This document shows, in pieces, positions 1-11,172 of a stretch of DNA of 64,000 bases. The notes under the pieces are model-generated. The model saw nothing but the letters and a program-made list of their open reading frames with translations, had not been told where the DNA came from and made no database searches. Source of the DNA: Melieria omissa (lineage: Eukaryota > Arthropoda > Insecta > Diptera > Ulidiidae); the NCBI GenBank assembly GCA_963971225.1, contig OZ020270.1, positions 73,734,432 through 73,798,431 of the forward strand, written 5' to 3'. The translations under genes and the position numbers were made by a program. Each line of letters opens with the position of its first letter. Position 1 is the stretch's first letter.

Positions 1-124
1 AAGTTGAACAATTATTCGACTATTCGAAGCACATCGACTATTCGAATAGCACTATTCGAATACTATTCGTACAAACAACCACTATTCGAATAATCGATTA
101 ATCGATTTTCAAACTATTCGATTA
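1..124 (+). promoter_or_regulatory. TATTCG motif cluster upstream of gene copy 1
   Basis: TATTCG starts at 13, 21, 39, 53, 64, 83 and 115. Several extend to the palindrome TTCGAA, and two ATCGAT sites lie near 93-106. The cluster ends about 17 bp before the ATG at 141. Dense short palindromes just upstream of a gene are typical of transcription-factor or transposase binding sites, but a promoter role is inferred. In the other units an eighth TATTCG precedes these seven; here it would fall before the window. Confidence 0.45.
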
Positions 125-140
125 CTTTCAAGAGCCCTAC

Positions 141-3023
141 ATGCTGGTTGTTAAAATGGTTTGTTTACATTTTTCATTCCGTTGTGGTTTGAATTCAAAC
201 TGTCTTATCTGCAAACGATTGCGACTGAAGGTTTTATTAAAAATTTTGTGTATTTTCACGATTTTCACGACGAAAAAGTGTACCATTTGTGGGAAAAAAC
301 GGCGTCGGGGCACTGGACCTTTTTTTCAAGTTCCTCTCGACGACCGTAGAAGAGGCATTTGGATTGCGAAATGTAATTTTGTGTTCCCGGCTCGTTCGTT
401 TGTTTGCGGGGATCATTTTTTGGCAACTGATTTTATCAGAGGGCCAAAAATGATCAAGTTAATGCCACATGCAGCACCGTTGCCGTAAGTATATTAAATT
501 TAAGCCTACCGAAACATTAAATTGGCAGTGGCAGAGCATGTGCACAAAACTTAAATTAAAATGAATTTGATTTATTATAGCGCGAGCATTTCGCATTACG
601 ATGTCCCCCAGGAGGAGCAGTTCGAAGACCTGCTAATTTTACTACATCCACCAAAAGAGTGCAAGGAGTTCTATACCCAGACAGAGTAAGTTTCAATGAG
701 ATGTATTTGAAAACTTGATTGTAATTTATACTTGTAGCCCAATAATCCAGGAATATTTTATGGAAAAAGAAATTTCGGACTTAAAAAAAGAAGTCAAAAA
801 ATTAAAGGAGGAGAACAAGCGCCTACAGCACAGACTGGAAGAATGCGAGGCGATTGTGTCAACTGTGAGATCCATATTCACAGATGGACAAGTGAGAAAA
901 ATGGTGTACCAGGTATTGTTTATTGTATTAACCACAACTTGAACGATGTTAATGCGAATTGTATATGTTTGTTTATTTCACAGAACGAAATATTAAATGG
1001 AGTTGGCCTGATATTTCAAGCACCATATGCCTGCACGCGTCTGGGCCATGTGCATATAATCACTTATATACAAAAGGCTTCCCGCTGCCCCATGTCTCCA
1101 CTCTTCAACGCTGGTATAGAATGGTTGACGTAAGTGAGGGAATTCTGTCAACAGCCATGGATTTGATGCGACACATAACAGATTTGTCAAATGAAGACAA
1201 AATCTGTGTTCTCGCGTTCGACGAGATGAAAGTCGCAGAAACTTACGAATACGACCAAAGAGCGGACTGTGTACGGAAACCTGCCAATTATGTCCAGGTG
1301 GTGATGGCGAGGGGTCTGAAGAAATCGTGGAAGCAACCCGTTTTCTACGATTTCGACCAGCAAATGACCAAACCAATTTTGATTTCGGTAATCTCGGCAC
1401 TACACCACGCAGGTTTTTCTGTGGTGGCAATTGTTTGTGACATGGGACTCACAAAACGAAAGCTGTGGAAAAGTTTGGAAGTAACAGTAGGTGAGTAATA
1501 TGTTTGAATTTAATTTAATCAGTTTGAGTTTACATAAGCAATTTTTTTCGTAATTTAGACCAGCCATACTTCGAACACCCCGTGAATAAAAAGGAAAAAA
1601 TATTCACTTTTGCCGACGCTCCCCATCTTCTAAAATTAATCAGAAACCACTTCCTGGACACCGAAATTATGTGGAAGGGCGAACTGCTGACAACGCGCAG
1701 CTTAGCTGATCTGCTGCTTAGCTGATCGCGTCAATTACATTCAAACTGACGACCGAACATCTAACAGTTAAAGGAGTCGGTATGTTATTTATGTTATGAT
1801 GTTATGTTCGCTAATGTTAACAACAAAATTCGTTACAATTTTTAGCCCGTCAATAAGTTAAGTTAACAGCACAAGTATTTTCAAATACCACCGCCGCTGC
1901 TATACGACGCTCATTAGGAATGGACATATACAAGCCAACACAAACAGCTGAAATGATTCAGCTTGTTAATGATTGGTTTGATGTCCTCAATTCCTCCATG
2001 GGAACATTTGGGTACCCAGGAAAGGTAATTTTTCTTTCCAATAAAGCCGAAAAATAGTTAAATTAAAAAATTTTTAAATTAAAATTTGTATGTATTACAT
2101 TACAAATTTGTATGTATTACATGTATTACAGGAACCATATGGTGTAAAGCTCAAAAGCCAAGATAAGGTTATTAAGCGGATGAATGCCTTCATGTCTTCT
2201 CCAATTATTCCAAACAAAAAAAGTCTGGAAATATTTCAAAAAGGAATTTTAATGACTAATTCCGCCTTGGTAATGCTCCACGAATATGTTAAGGCGAAGT
2301 GCAATATGGAGTACTTTCTAACAAACCGCCTTAACCAGGATGTGTTGGAGCACTTCTTTGGGGCAATTCGAAGCAAGGGTGGTCTGAATGATCATCCTTC
2401 CCCCAAGGAGTTTAAATACCGGCTGAGGAAATATATCTTAGGTATGTTTCATATTAATTTCGTGTAATTTTTTTAATATTAATTTTTTAATTTAATTAAT
2501 TTTTTCATTAATTTCTTAATCACTATTTAGCCAGAAATACCGAGCACCTAAGAGGAATAGGCAATGTTTCTAAGGACACAACGGGTTGGCTCGGCACCGT
2601 ACACAAACATGGCGACCAGGCCGAGATTACCCTTGACAGCTTGAATGAGTCCTCAATTTCCTTCGACAGTCCTGACCCAGAGGAAGAGTCGGGAATCATC
2701 GCTGATTTTAATACGGACTCATTGCATGACATCGGCGTGCTTCATGAAGACGCAAAAAGCCAGGTCCGCGATTCCTAAGCGCAATTAAAGAAATGGAGAG
2801 CGTGTTCTACGCAATAAATCAAATGAAAATTTCATATCGAAAAAATCTTCTGAAGCGATTGCTGGAAAAAAGCGCCCACGTAGGCGTCCCAGAGCATGTG
2901 AAGCGATTTTTCTTCACATGCAGAATTCATTTCCGTGTGCACCATTTAAACAAGCGCTTAAAGACGATGAAGGCCAAACAGAAAATAATGGGGTACAAAA
3001 AATTCATCAAAATCAATCTGTAA
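141..3023 (+). pseudogene. P-element-type THAP transposase-like gene, copy 1 (broken)
   Basis: Exons inferred from splice sites: 141-484, 581-685, 738-912, 984-1490, 1559-1779, 1846-2024, 2132-2441 and 2531-2778. Exon 1 encodes a THAP zinc finger (CTIC, then CGDH and the end motif HAAPLP). Exon 3 encodes a Lys/Glu/Leu coiled coil. Exons 4-7 carry P-transposase signatures: AFDEMKV, VAIVCDMG and NQDVLEHFFG supply the three acidic residues expected of the catalytic centre. Exon 8 ends at TAA 2776. A C-terminal piece typical of the family (VKRFFFTCRIHFR) lies in another frame at 2793-3023. Breaks: exon 3 ends in phase 0 but exon 4 needs phase 1; a 10-bp-shorter exon 5 has TGA at 1723; exon 6 has TAA at 1854. 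Plain splicing still leaves an open frame of 257 codons (THAP, coiled coil, 49 residues from exon 4) ending at 1133. Confidence 0.85.
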
Positions 3024-3855
3024 AACTGGGAGAGAAAAAAGGTGAAATTAATCATTCCATTTTTTAAATATTTGTGTACTTATACAGCACACGCAGCGGC
3101 CACACCTTCACTAGCTAGAGGCTTCAAGACAGCAGTGCACTCTGAAAGTGGTAAGAGAAACAAAAGTTAAAATCATTACATTTTTAAAATTTATATTTAC
3201 TTATACAGCACATGCGGCTACAGCCCTTCGTTGGAGTCTTGCCTGACTGATGTTAAATAAACGATTGAGCTCAACCGCTCACGACGCCTCTCTGATCAAG
3301 TACTGAGCGGTGACCAATAAGGTACACCATAATGGACAGCGAGAAGGTTTAGTGGGTTCAAGTCTCACACTGACGGCTTCGGCCAAGGGCTTTCGATGCT
3401 TCCTCCTCGTAAAACAAAACAAAAAAAAACACTTTTCCAAAACCTTAAATTAATAAATTTGCCTTAGTCCAAATAAGTATCTGCAGTGCAGCAACGTTTC
3501 TCGATGTCCGCGTTGTAGGAACTATCTTGCACATTTATTGCCACTCGCTGTGCTGCGTCACTCCTGAACTCAGCGTTTTCGTTGGCAAAGCACTGAAAAA
3601 ATAGTTTTTCTCGTATAAAATACTTCAATGTTTCTTTTTACTGCTTACTTTTTACCAGCAGCAGTCAATTTCGTGTTTTTCTCGTTTCCTTTGTTCACTT
3701 GAATCGTAAGAAATGTATCAGCTGATTTTGACAAGCAGCATGCCCAAAAGCACTAACAAAATACATGGGAATCCTAGTGCTACTTCCCCTTATACCCTTA
3801 TAAGGTCGTATCACCTTATTAATACACCTTGTCTATGTGTTTATTTGCTTAGTGG
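3024..3855 (+). other. 3' region of the unit: poly(A) signal, small duplicated segments, possible SINE tail
   Basis: Two short stretches that begin after similar acceptor-like sites (CTTATACAG at 3079-3087 and 3200-3208) are degenerate copies of each other: CACACGCAGCGG and CACATGCGGCTA. AATAAA at 3256-3261 is a plausible poly(A) signal for the gene. From about 3321 to 3430 a tRNA B-box-like motif (GGGTTCAAGTCTCAC, 3354-3368) precedes an A-rich tail, which suggests a 5'-truncated tRNA-derived SINE. I recognise nothing from 3431 to 3855. The same region recurs in every unit. In copy 10 about 42 bp, including the AATAAA, are missing near 60948. Confidence 0.45.
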
Positions 3856-3886
3856 CATGATGAAATAAACAAGGTGAAGCGAGTAG
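3856..3886 (+). repeat. P-type 31-bp terminal repeat, unit 1
   Basis: It begins CATGATGAAATAAACAAGG, close to the start of the 31-bp terminal inverted repeat of Drosophila P elements. The exact reverse complement of all 31 bases occurs at 63159-63189. The preceding bases GCTTAGTGG are the same in every unit. It points rightwards, toward the next gene copy, so it is best read as the 5' end of the P-like element to which that copy belongs. Confidence 0.75.
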
Positions 3887-4159
3887 ATGGCATACCCTTA
3901 TTTTGACAAAAGAGCTTTTGAAAAACTGACGTTTTCAAAATAAATTCTCTCAAAACATGAGTCTTCTTCTTTCTTCGCTTTTCACGACTGCTTGTCACCA
4001 ACTGACTGTTTATTTGAATCTTACATCTACTACCACTTGAGGCTACAATGCTATTACATTACATTTAGATCTATTACTACTGTACACTACAATATATATA
4101 TTTCAGGAAAAAATTTCCAGCAACTTTGAAAGGAAACAAAAATATTCGATTTTAAAAAC
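3887..4159. other. P-like subterminal region between terminal repeat and TTAA element
   Basis: It contains CATACCCTTATTTTGA shortly after the terminal repeat. The same 16 bases occur inverted at the right P-like end (near 63126-63141), so this is a subterminal inverted repeat. The rest is AT-rich and has no supportable gene. It recurs in every unit. Copies 5-9 lack about 26-28 bp at its right edge. Confidence 0.5.
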
Positions 4160-4163
4160 TTAA

Positions 4164-5491
4164 GGGGAGGTTCTTTCAAATTTTTTTGAAAAAATCGTGT
4201 TTTTTTTTCACATAAAATGAAAGCTGTATGTCCGTAGAATATGTGTACGAAAGGATTTTTCGATACGATCGCCTTGTCCGCATACGAGTTTGTTTCTTCT
4301 ACAGTGTTTTTCCCAGTTTTTGCCCGGAGCTGCTATCTTTCAACACGTTTTTCTCGAAACCACGTTTTCCATCTGAATTTCAAGGATATCTTTTGATCTA
4401 TTGTTCTAATTTCCTTAATCTAAAGCATGTTTGAAAGGTGATCATTTTCTGTATGGCTTATACCTAAAACGAGCATAAGTTACTATTAAATTGTTATTTA
4501 TAATTAAGGTTTAATGACAAAAAAAGTGGCAAAAAAAATTTGTTTTTTTCGAGCGTTCACATTTCAGTCAATTTTTGGTCAAAAATCATTATAGTTAGGT
4601 ATAAGCCATAGAAAATTTCATCTACTTTCATTTAAAAAAACCTTTTTCATTTCAGATTACTACAAGAGGCTGTAGGCTTGAAATTCGGAGACTAGATTTT
4701 TCAGGCAGTGATCGACGAAAGCCGCCATTGTTCAGCCGCCATTTTGAATTTTGTTACAAAAAATATATCATATTATTGTATAGGGTGTTTTTTTTAGAGG
4801 TATAGAACTTCGAATTGAAATAAAACACAAGAAAATCGTTTTAATGTCCATCAATTTGGCTTTATTAGAAGGATAATTTTATGCCATTAATGCTTAAATA
4901 TGATTTCGGGCATGTGGCCGCCGCGGCTGGCTCGAATAAAGCCAATTCTACAGGTCCAATTTTCAACCAGCTCCAATTGCTGTGCACGGTGGCGAATCGA
5001 TTAATTCGGGTCCTCTTCAACATTTTGCTCTACAGCGGCAATTGTTTCTTCGGTGCGCACTGTTCGACGTATCTGCGGATGCGTATTATCACATAGAGTA
5101 AACGTAGTGCGAAAACGACCCATGGTTAACCGAATTAATTGCTCTGATGGACGATGTCGACCATTAAATGGACGGAGCTTGCGGTAAACTTCGCGAACTG
5201 AACCATTATTTTCGAAATAAATTTGCACGATTTGCAAGCGTTGTTCTTTTGTCAACCTGTTCATGATGAAATGGCAAACCAAACTGAACATAAATGACAT
5301 TAGAGTTGCCAGATTTGACCACAAAATGCAAGTTTTATCTCTATTCGAAAAACAAACCTATAAAAAAAACACCCTATATAATAAAATACCCATTCAACCG
5401 TCAAAACCGGATGTTTCTATGTTTTTTCATCATGCCACAAATCATTTCCAAACTTGGGCCTTTTTTTGGCCAAATTTGAAAGAACCTCCCC
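4164..5491. mobile_element. TTAA-flanked non-autonomous element, unit 1
   Basis: The ends are perfect 20-bp inverted repeats (GGGGAGGTTCTTTCAAATTT and its complement), each next to TTAA (4160-4163 and 5492-5495). A TTAA target duplication is the hallmark of piggyBac-type transposition, but no transposase is present, so the family is uncertain. It contains an internal inverted pair (TATGGCTTATACCTAA at 4452-4467, complement at 4595-4610) and a nested mariner-like element. It lies between the P-like 5' terminal repeat and the next gene copy. Confidence 0.65.
4781..5376 (-). mobile_element. Deleted mariner-like element, unit 1
   Basis: The ends are inverted TAGGGTGTTTTTTTTA repeats flanked by TA (4779-4780, 5377-5378), the target duplication of Tc1/mariner elements. 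The minus-strand ORF has a plausible start at 5264 and ends at 5001. It encodes an N-terminal helix-turn-helix region of the type seen in insect mariner-like transposases (MNRLTKEQRLQIVQ, RPSEQLIR). A short C-terminal remnant follows near 4880-4930, so the catalytic DDE/D domain was removed by internal deletion. It cannot encode a working transposase. Confidence 0.8.
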
Positions 5492-5508
5492 TTAAGTGTT
5501 TATAAGAT

Positions 5509-5640
5509 TATTCGAAAGTTGAACAATTATTCGACTATTCGAAGCACATCGACTATTCGAATAGCACTATTCGAATACTATTCGTACAAACAACCACTAT
5601 TCGAATAATCGATTAATCGATTTTCAAACTATTCGATTAC
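5509..5640 (+). promoter_or_regulatory. TATTCG motif cluster, unit 2
   Basis: Complete form with eight TATTCG motifs. The first, at 5509, lies 13 bp beyond the end of the preceding TTAA element. Confidence 0.45.
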
Positions 5641-5655
5641 TTTCAAGAGCCCTAC

Positions 5656-8538
5656 ATGCTGGTTGTTAAAATGGTTTGTTTACATTTTTCATTCCGTTGT
5701 GGTTTGAATTCAAACTGTCTTATCTGCAAACGATTGCGACTGAAGGTTTTATTAAAAATTTTGTGTATTTTCACGATTTTCACGACGAAAAAGTGTACCA
5801 TTTGTGGGAAAAAACGGCGTCGGGGCACTGGACCTTTTTTTCAAGTTCCTCTCGACGACCGTAGAAGAGGCATTTGGATTGCGAAATGTAATTTTGTGTT
5901 CCCGGCTCGTTCGTTTGTTTGCGGGGATCATTTTTTGGCAACTGATTTTATCAGAGGGCCAAAAATGATCAAGTTAATGCCACATGCAGCACCGTTGCCG
6001 TAAGTATATTAAATTTAAGCCTACCGAAACATTAAATTGGCAGTGGCAGAGCATGTGCACAAAACTTAAATTAAAATGAATTTGATTTATTATAGCGCGA
6101 GCATTTCGCATTACGATGTCCCCCAGGAGGAGCAGTTCGAAGACCTGCTAATTTTACTACATCCACCAAAAGAGTGCAAGGAGTTCTATACCCAGACAGA
6201 GTAAGTTTCAATGAGATGTATTTGAAAACTTGATTGTAATTTATACTTGTAGCCCAATAATCCAGGAATATTTTATGGAAAAAGAAATTTCGGACTTAAA
6301 AAAAGAAGTCAAAAAATTAAAGGAGGAGAACAAGCGCCTACAGCACAGACTGGAAGAATGCGAGGCGATTGTGTCAACTGTGAGATCCATATTCACAGAT
6401 GGACAAGTGAGAAAAATGGTGTACCAGGTATTGTTTATTGTATTAACCACAACTTGAACGATGTTAATGCGAATTGTATATGTTTGTTTATTTCACAGAA
6501 CGAAATATTAAATGGAGTTGGCCTGATATTTCAAGCACCATATGCCTGCACGCGTCTGGGCCATGTGCATATAATCACTTATATACAAAAGGCTTCCCGC
6601 TGCCCCATGTCTCCACTCTTCAACGCTGGTATAGAATGGTTGACGTAAGTGAGGGAATTCTGTCAACAGCCATGGATTTGATGCGACACATAACAGATTT
6701 GTCAAATGAAGACAAAATCTGTGTTCTCGCGTTCGACGAGATGAAAGTCGCAGAAACTTACGAATACGACCAAAGAGCGGACTGTGTACGGAAACCTGCC
6801 AATTATGTCCAGGTGGTGATGGCGAGGGGTCTGAAGAAATCGTGGAAGCAACCCGTTTTCTACGATTTCGACCAGCAAATGACCAAACCAATTTTGATTT
6901 CGGTAATCTCGGCACTACACCACGCAGGTTTTTCTGTGGTGGCAATTGTTTGTGACATGGGACTCACAAAACGAAAGCTGTGGAAAAGTTTGGAAGTAAC
7001 AGTAGGTGAGTAATATGTTTGAATTTAATTTAATCAGTTTGAGTTTACATAAGCAATTTTTTTCGTAATTTAGACCAGCCATACTTCGAACACCCCGTGA
7101 ATAAAAAGGAAAAAATATTCACTTTTGCCGACGCTCCCCATCTTCTAAAATTAATCAGAAACCACTTCCTGGACACCGAAATTATGTGGAAGGGCGAACT
7201 GCTGACAACGCGCAGCTTAGCTGATCTGCTGCTTAGCTGATCGCGTCAATTACATTCAAACTGACGACCGAACATCTAACAGTTAAAGGAGTCGGTATGT
7301 TATTTATGTTATGATGTTATGTTCGCTAATGTTAACAACAAAATTCGTTACAATTTTTAGCCCGTCAATAAGTTAAGTTAACAGCACAAGTATTTTCAAA
7401 TACCACCGCCGCTGCTATACGACGCTCATTAGGAATGGACATATACAAGCCAACACAAACAGCTGAAATGATTCAGCTTGTTAATGATTGGTTTGATGTC
7501 CTCAATTCCTCCATGGGAACATTTGGGTACCCAGGAAAGGTAATTTTTCTTTCCAATAAAGCCGAAAAATAGTTAAATTAAAAAATTTTTAAATTAAAAT
7601 TTGTATGTATTACATTACAAATTTGTATGTATTACATGTATTACAGGAACCATATGGTGTAAAGCTCAAAAGCCAAGATAAGGTTATTAAGCGGATGAAT
7701 GCCTTCATGTCTTCTCCAATTATTCCAAACAAAAAAAGTCTGGAAATATTTCAAAAAGGAATTTTAATGACTAATTCCGCCTTGGTAATGCTCCACGAAT
7801 ATGTTAAGGCGAAGTGCAATATGGAGTACTTTCTAACAAACCGCCTTAACCAGGATGTGTTGGAGCACTTCTTTGGGGCAATTCGAAGCAAGGGTGGTCT
7901 GAATGATCATCCTTCCCCCAAGGAGTTTAAATACCGGCTGAGGAAATATATCTTAGGTATGTTTCATATTAATTTCGTGTAATTTTTTTAATATTAATTT
8001 TTTAATTTAATTAATTTTTTCATTAATTTCTTAATCACTATTTAGCCAGAAATACCGAGCACCTAAGAGGAATAGGCAATGTTTCTAAGGACACAACGGG
8101 TTGGCTCGGCACCGTACACAAACATGGCGACCAGGCCGAGATTACCCTTGACAGCTTGAATGAGTCCTCAATTTCCTTCGACAGTCCTGACCCAGAGGAA
8201 GAGTCGGGAATCATCGCTGATTTTAATACGGACTCATTGCATGACATCGGCGTGCTTCATGAAGACGCAAAAAGCCAGGTCCGCGATTCCTAAGCGCAAT
8301 TAAAGAAATGGAGAGCGTGTTCTACGCAATAAATCAAATGAAAATTTCATATCGAAAAAATCTTCTGAAGCGATTGCTGGAAAAAAGCGCCCACGTAGGC
8401 GTCCCAGAGCATGTGAAGCGATTTTTCTTCACATGCAGAATTCATTTCCGTGTGCACCATTTAAACAAGCGCTTAAAGACGATGAAGGCCAAACAGAAAA
8501 TAATGGGGTACAAAAAATTCATCAAAATCAATCTGTAA
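5656..8538 (+). pseudogene. P-type THAP transposase-like gene, copy 2 (broken)
   Basis: Same exon layout and spacing as copy 1. It has the short exon 5 with the TGA stop (near 7238) and the exon 6 TAA (near 7369). It encodes Glu in the motif VMLHEYV, as do copies 1 and 4. The first intron begins GTAAGTATATTAAA, as in copies 1 and 4. The THAP plus coiled-coil frame is open. Confidence 0.85.
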
Positions 8539-9370
8539 AACTGGGAGAGAAAAAAGGTGAAATTAATCATTCCATTTTTTAAATATTTGTGTACTTATAC
8601 AGCACACGCAGCGGCCACACCTTCACTAGCTAGAGGCTTCAAGACAGCAGTGCACTCTGAAAGTGGTAAGAGAAACAAAAGTTAAAATCATTACATTTTT
8701 AAAATTTATATTTACTTATACAGCACATGCGGCTACAGCCCTTCGTTGGAGTCTTGCCTGACTGATGTTAAATAAACGATTGAGCTCAACCGCTCACGAC
8801 GCCTCTCTGATCAAGTACTGAGCGGTGACCAATAAGGTACACCATAATGGACAGCGAGAAGGTTTAGTGGGTTCAAGTCTCACACTGACGGCTTCGGCCA
8901 AGGGCTTTCGATGCTTCCTCCTCGTAAAACAAAACAAAAAAAAACACTTTTCCAAAACCTTAAATTAATAAATTTGCCTTAGTCCAAATAAGTATCTGCA
9001 GTGCAGCAACGTTTCTCGATGTCCGCGTTGTAGGAACTATCTTGCACATTTATTGCCACTCGCTGTGCTGCGTCACTCCTGAACTCAGCGTTTTCGTTGG
9101 CAAAGCACTGAAAAAATAGTTTTTCTCGTATAAAATACTTCAATGTTTCTTTTTACTGCTTACTTTTTACCAGCAGCAGTCAATTTCGTGTTTTTCTCGT
9201 TTCCTTTGTTCACTTGAATCGTAAGAAATGTATCAGCTGATTTTGACAAGCAGCATGCCCAAAAGCACTAACAAAATACATGGGAATCCTAGTGCTACTT
9301 CCCCTTATACCCTTATAAGGTCGTATCACCTTATTAATACACCTTGTCTATGTGTTTATTTGCTTAGTGG

Positions 9371-9401
9371 CATGATGAAATAAACAAGGTGAAGCGAGTA
9401 G
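9371..9401 (+). repeat. P-type 31-bp terminal repeat, unit 2
   Basis: Identical to the unit 1 repeat, with the same GCTTAGTGG before it. Confidence 0.75.
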
Positions 9402-9680
9402 ATGGCATACCCTTATTTTGACAAAAGAGCTTTTGAAAAACTGACGTTTTCAAAATAAATTCTCTCAAAACATGAAAGTCTTCTTCTTTCTTCGCTTTTC
9501 ACGACTGCTTGTCACCAACTGACTGTTTATTTGAATCTTACATCTACTACCACTTGAGGCTACAATGCTATTACATTACATTTAGATCTATTACTACTGT
9601 ACACTACAATATATATATTTCAGGAAAAAATTTCCAGCAACTTTGAAAGGAAACAAAAATATTCGATTTTAAAAACTTAA

Positions 9681-11008
9681 GGGGAGGTTCTTTCAAATTT
9701 TTTTGAAAAAATCGTGTTTTTTTTTCACATAAAATGAAAGCTGTATGTCCGTAGAATATGTGTACGAAAGGATTTTTCGATACGATCGCCTTGTCCGCAT
9801 ACGAGTTTGTTTCTTCTACAGTGTTTTTCTTAGTTTTTGCCCGGAGCTGCTATCTTTCAACACGTTTTTCTCGAAACCACGTTTTCCATCTGAATTTCAA
9901 GGATATCTTTTGATCTATTGTTCTAATTTCCTTAATCTAAAGCATGTTTGAAAGGTGATCATTTTCTGTATGGCTTATACCTAAAACGAGCATAAGTTAC
10001 TATTAAATTGTTATTTATAATTAAGGTTTAATGACAAAAAAAGTGGCAAAAAAAATTTGTTTTTTTCGAGCGTTCACATTTCAGTCAATTTTTGGTCAAA
10101 AATCATTATAGTTAGGTATAAGCCATAGAAAATTTCATCTACTTTCATTTAAAAAAACCTTTTTCATTTCAGATTACTACAAGAGGCTGTAGGCTTGAAA
10201 TTCGGAGACTAGATTTTTCAGGCAGTGATCGACGAAAGCCGCCATTGTTCAGCCGCCATTTTGAATTTTGTTACAAAAAATATATCATATTATTGTATAG
10301 GGTGTTTTTTTTAGAGGTATAGAACTTCGAATTGAAATAAAACACAAGAAAATCGTTTTAATGTCCATCAATTTGGCTTTATTAGAAGGATAATTTTATG
10401 CCATTAATGCTTAAATATGATTTCGGGCATGTGGCCGCCGCGGCTGGCTCGAATAAAGCCAATTCTACAGGTCCAATTTTCAACCAGCTCCAATTGCTGT
10501 GCACGGTGGCGAATCGATTAATTCGGGTCCTCTTCAACATTTTGCTCTACAGCGGCAATTGTTTCTTCGGTGCGCACTGTTCGACGTATCTGCGGATGCG
10601 TATTATCACATAGAGTAAACGTAGTGCGAAAACGACCCATGGTTAACCGAATTAATTGCTCTGATGGACGATGTCGACCATTAAATGGACGGAGCTTGCG
10701 GTAAACTTCGCGAACTGAACCATTATTTTCGAAATAAATTTGCACGATTTGCAAGCGTTGTTCTTTTGTCAACCTGTTCATGATGAAATGGCAAACCAAA
10801 CTGAACATAAATGACATTAGAGTTGCCAGATTTGACCACAAAATGCAAGTTTTATCTCTATTCGAAAAACAAACCTATAAAAAAAACACCCTATATAATA
10901 AAATACCCATTCAACCGTCAAAACCGGATGTTTCTATGTTTTTTCATCATGCCACAAATCATTTCCAAACTTGGGCCTTTTTTTGGCCAAATTTGAAAGA
11001 ACCTCCCC
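9681..11008. mobile_element. TTAA-flanked non-autonomous element, unit 2
   Basis: Both 20-bp ends and both TTAA sites are intact. It carries a base change (TTTTTCTTAG for TTTTTCCCAG near 9828) that is shared only with unit 4. Confidence 0.65.
10298..10893 (-). mobile_element. Deleted mariner-like element, unit 2
   Basis: 596 bp flanked by TA. The N-terminal ORF fragment lies on the minus strand, ending at 10518. Confidence 0.8.
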
Positions 11009-11025
11009 TTAAGTGTTTATAAGAT

Positions 11026-11157
11026 TATTCGAAAGTTGAACAATTATTCGACTATTCGAAGCACATCGACTATTCGAATAGCACTATTCGAATACTATTC
11101 GTACAAACAACCACTATTCGAATAATCGATTAATCGATTTTCAAACTATTCGATTAC
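11026..11157 (+). promoter_or_regulatory. TATTCG motif cluster, unit 3
   Basis: Eight motifs with unchanged spacing. Confidence 0.45.
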
Positions 11158-11172
11158 TTTCAAGAGCCCTAC

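Noticed and set aside
993..1430. 145-codon ORF on the minus strand opposite exon 4, present in all ten units
   Set aside because: It is antisense to the conserved transposase exon and repeats only because the unit repeats. It has no recognisable domain.
141..2778. A full active P transposase
   Set aside because: No copy joins all exons in frame. The exon 3/4 phase mismatch is present in every copy.
3824..3850. Degenerate P-type 3' terminal repeat just before the 5' repeat in each unit
   Set aside because: CACCTTGT and TTTATTT resemble the inverted end, but 7 extra bases and a lost CATCATG make chance or heavy decay equally likely.
4228..4434. Small plus-strand ORFs inside the TTAA element (68 and 71 codons, repeated)
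   Set aside because: They are in non-autonomous element sequence or antisense to the mariner fragment, and have no domain.
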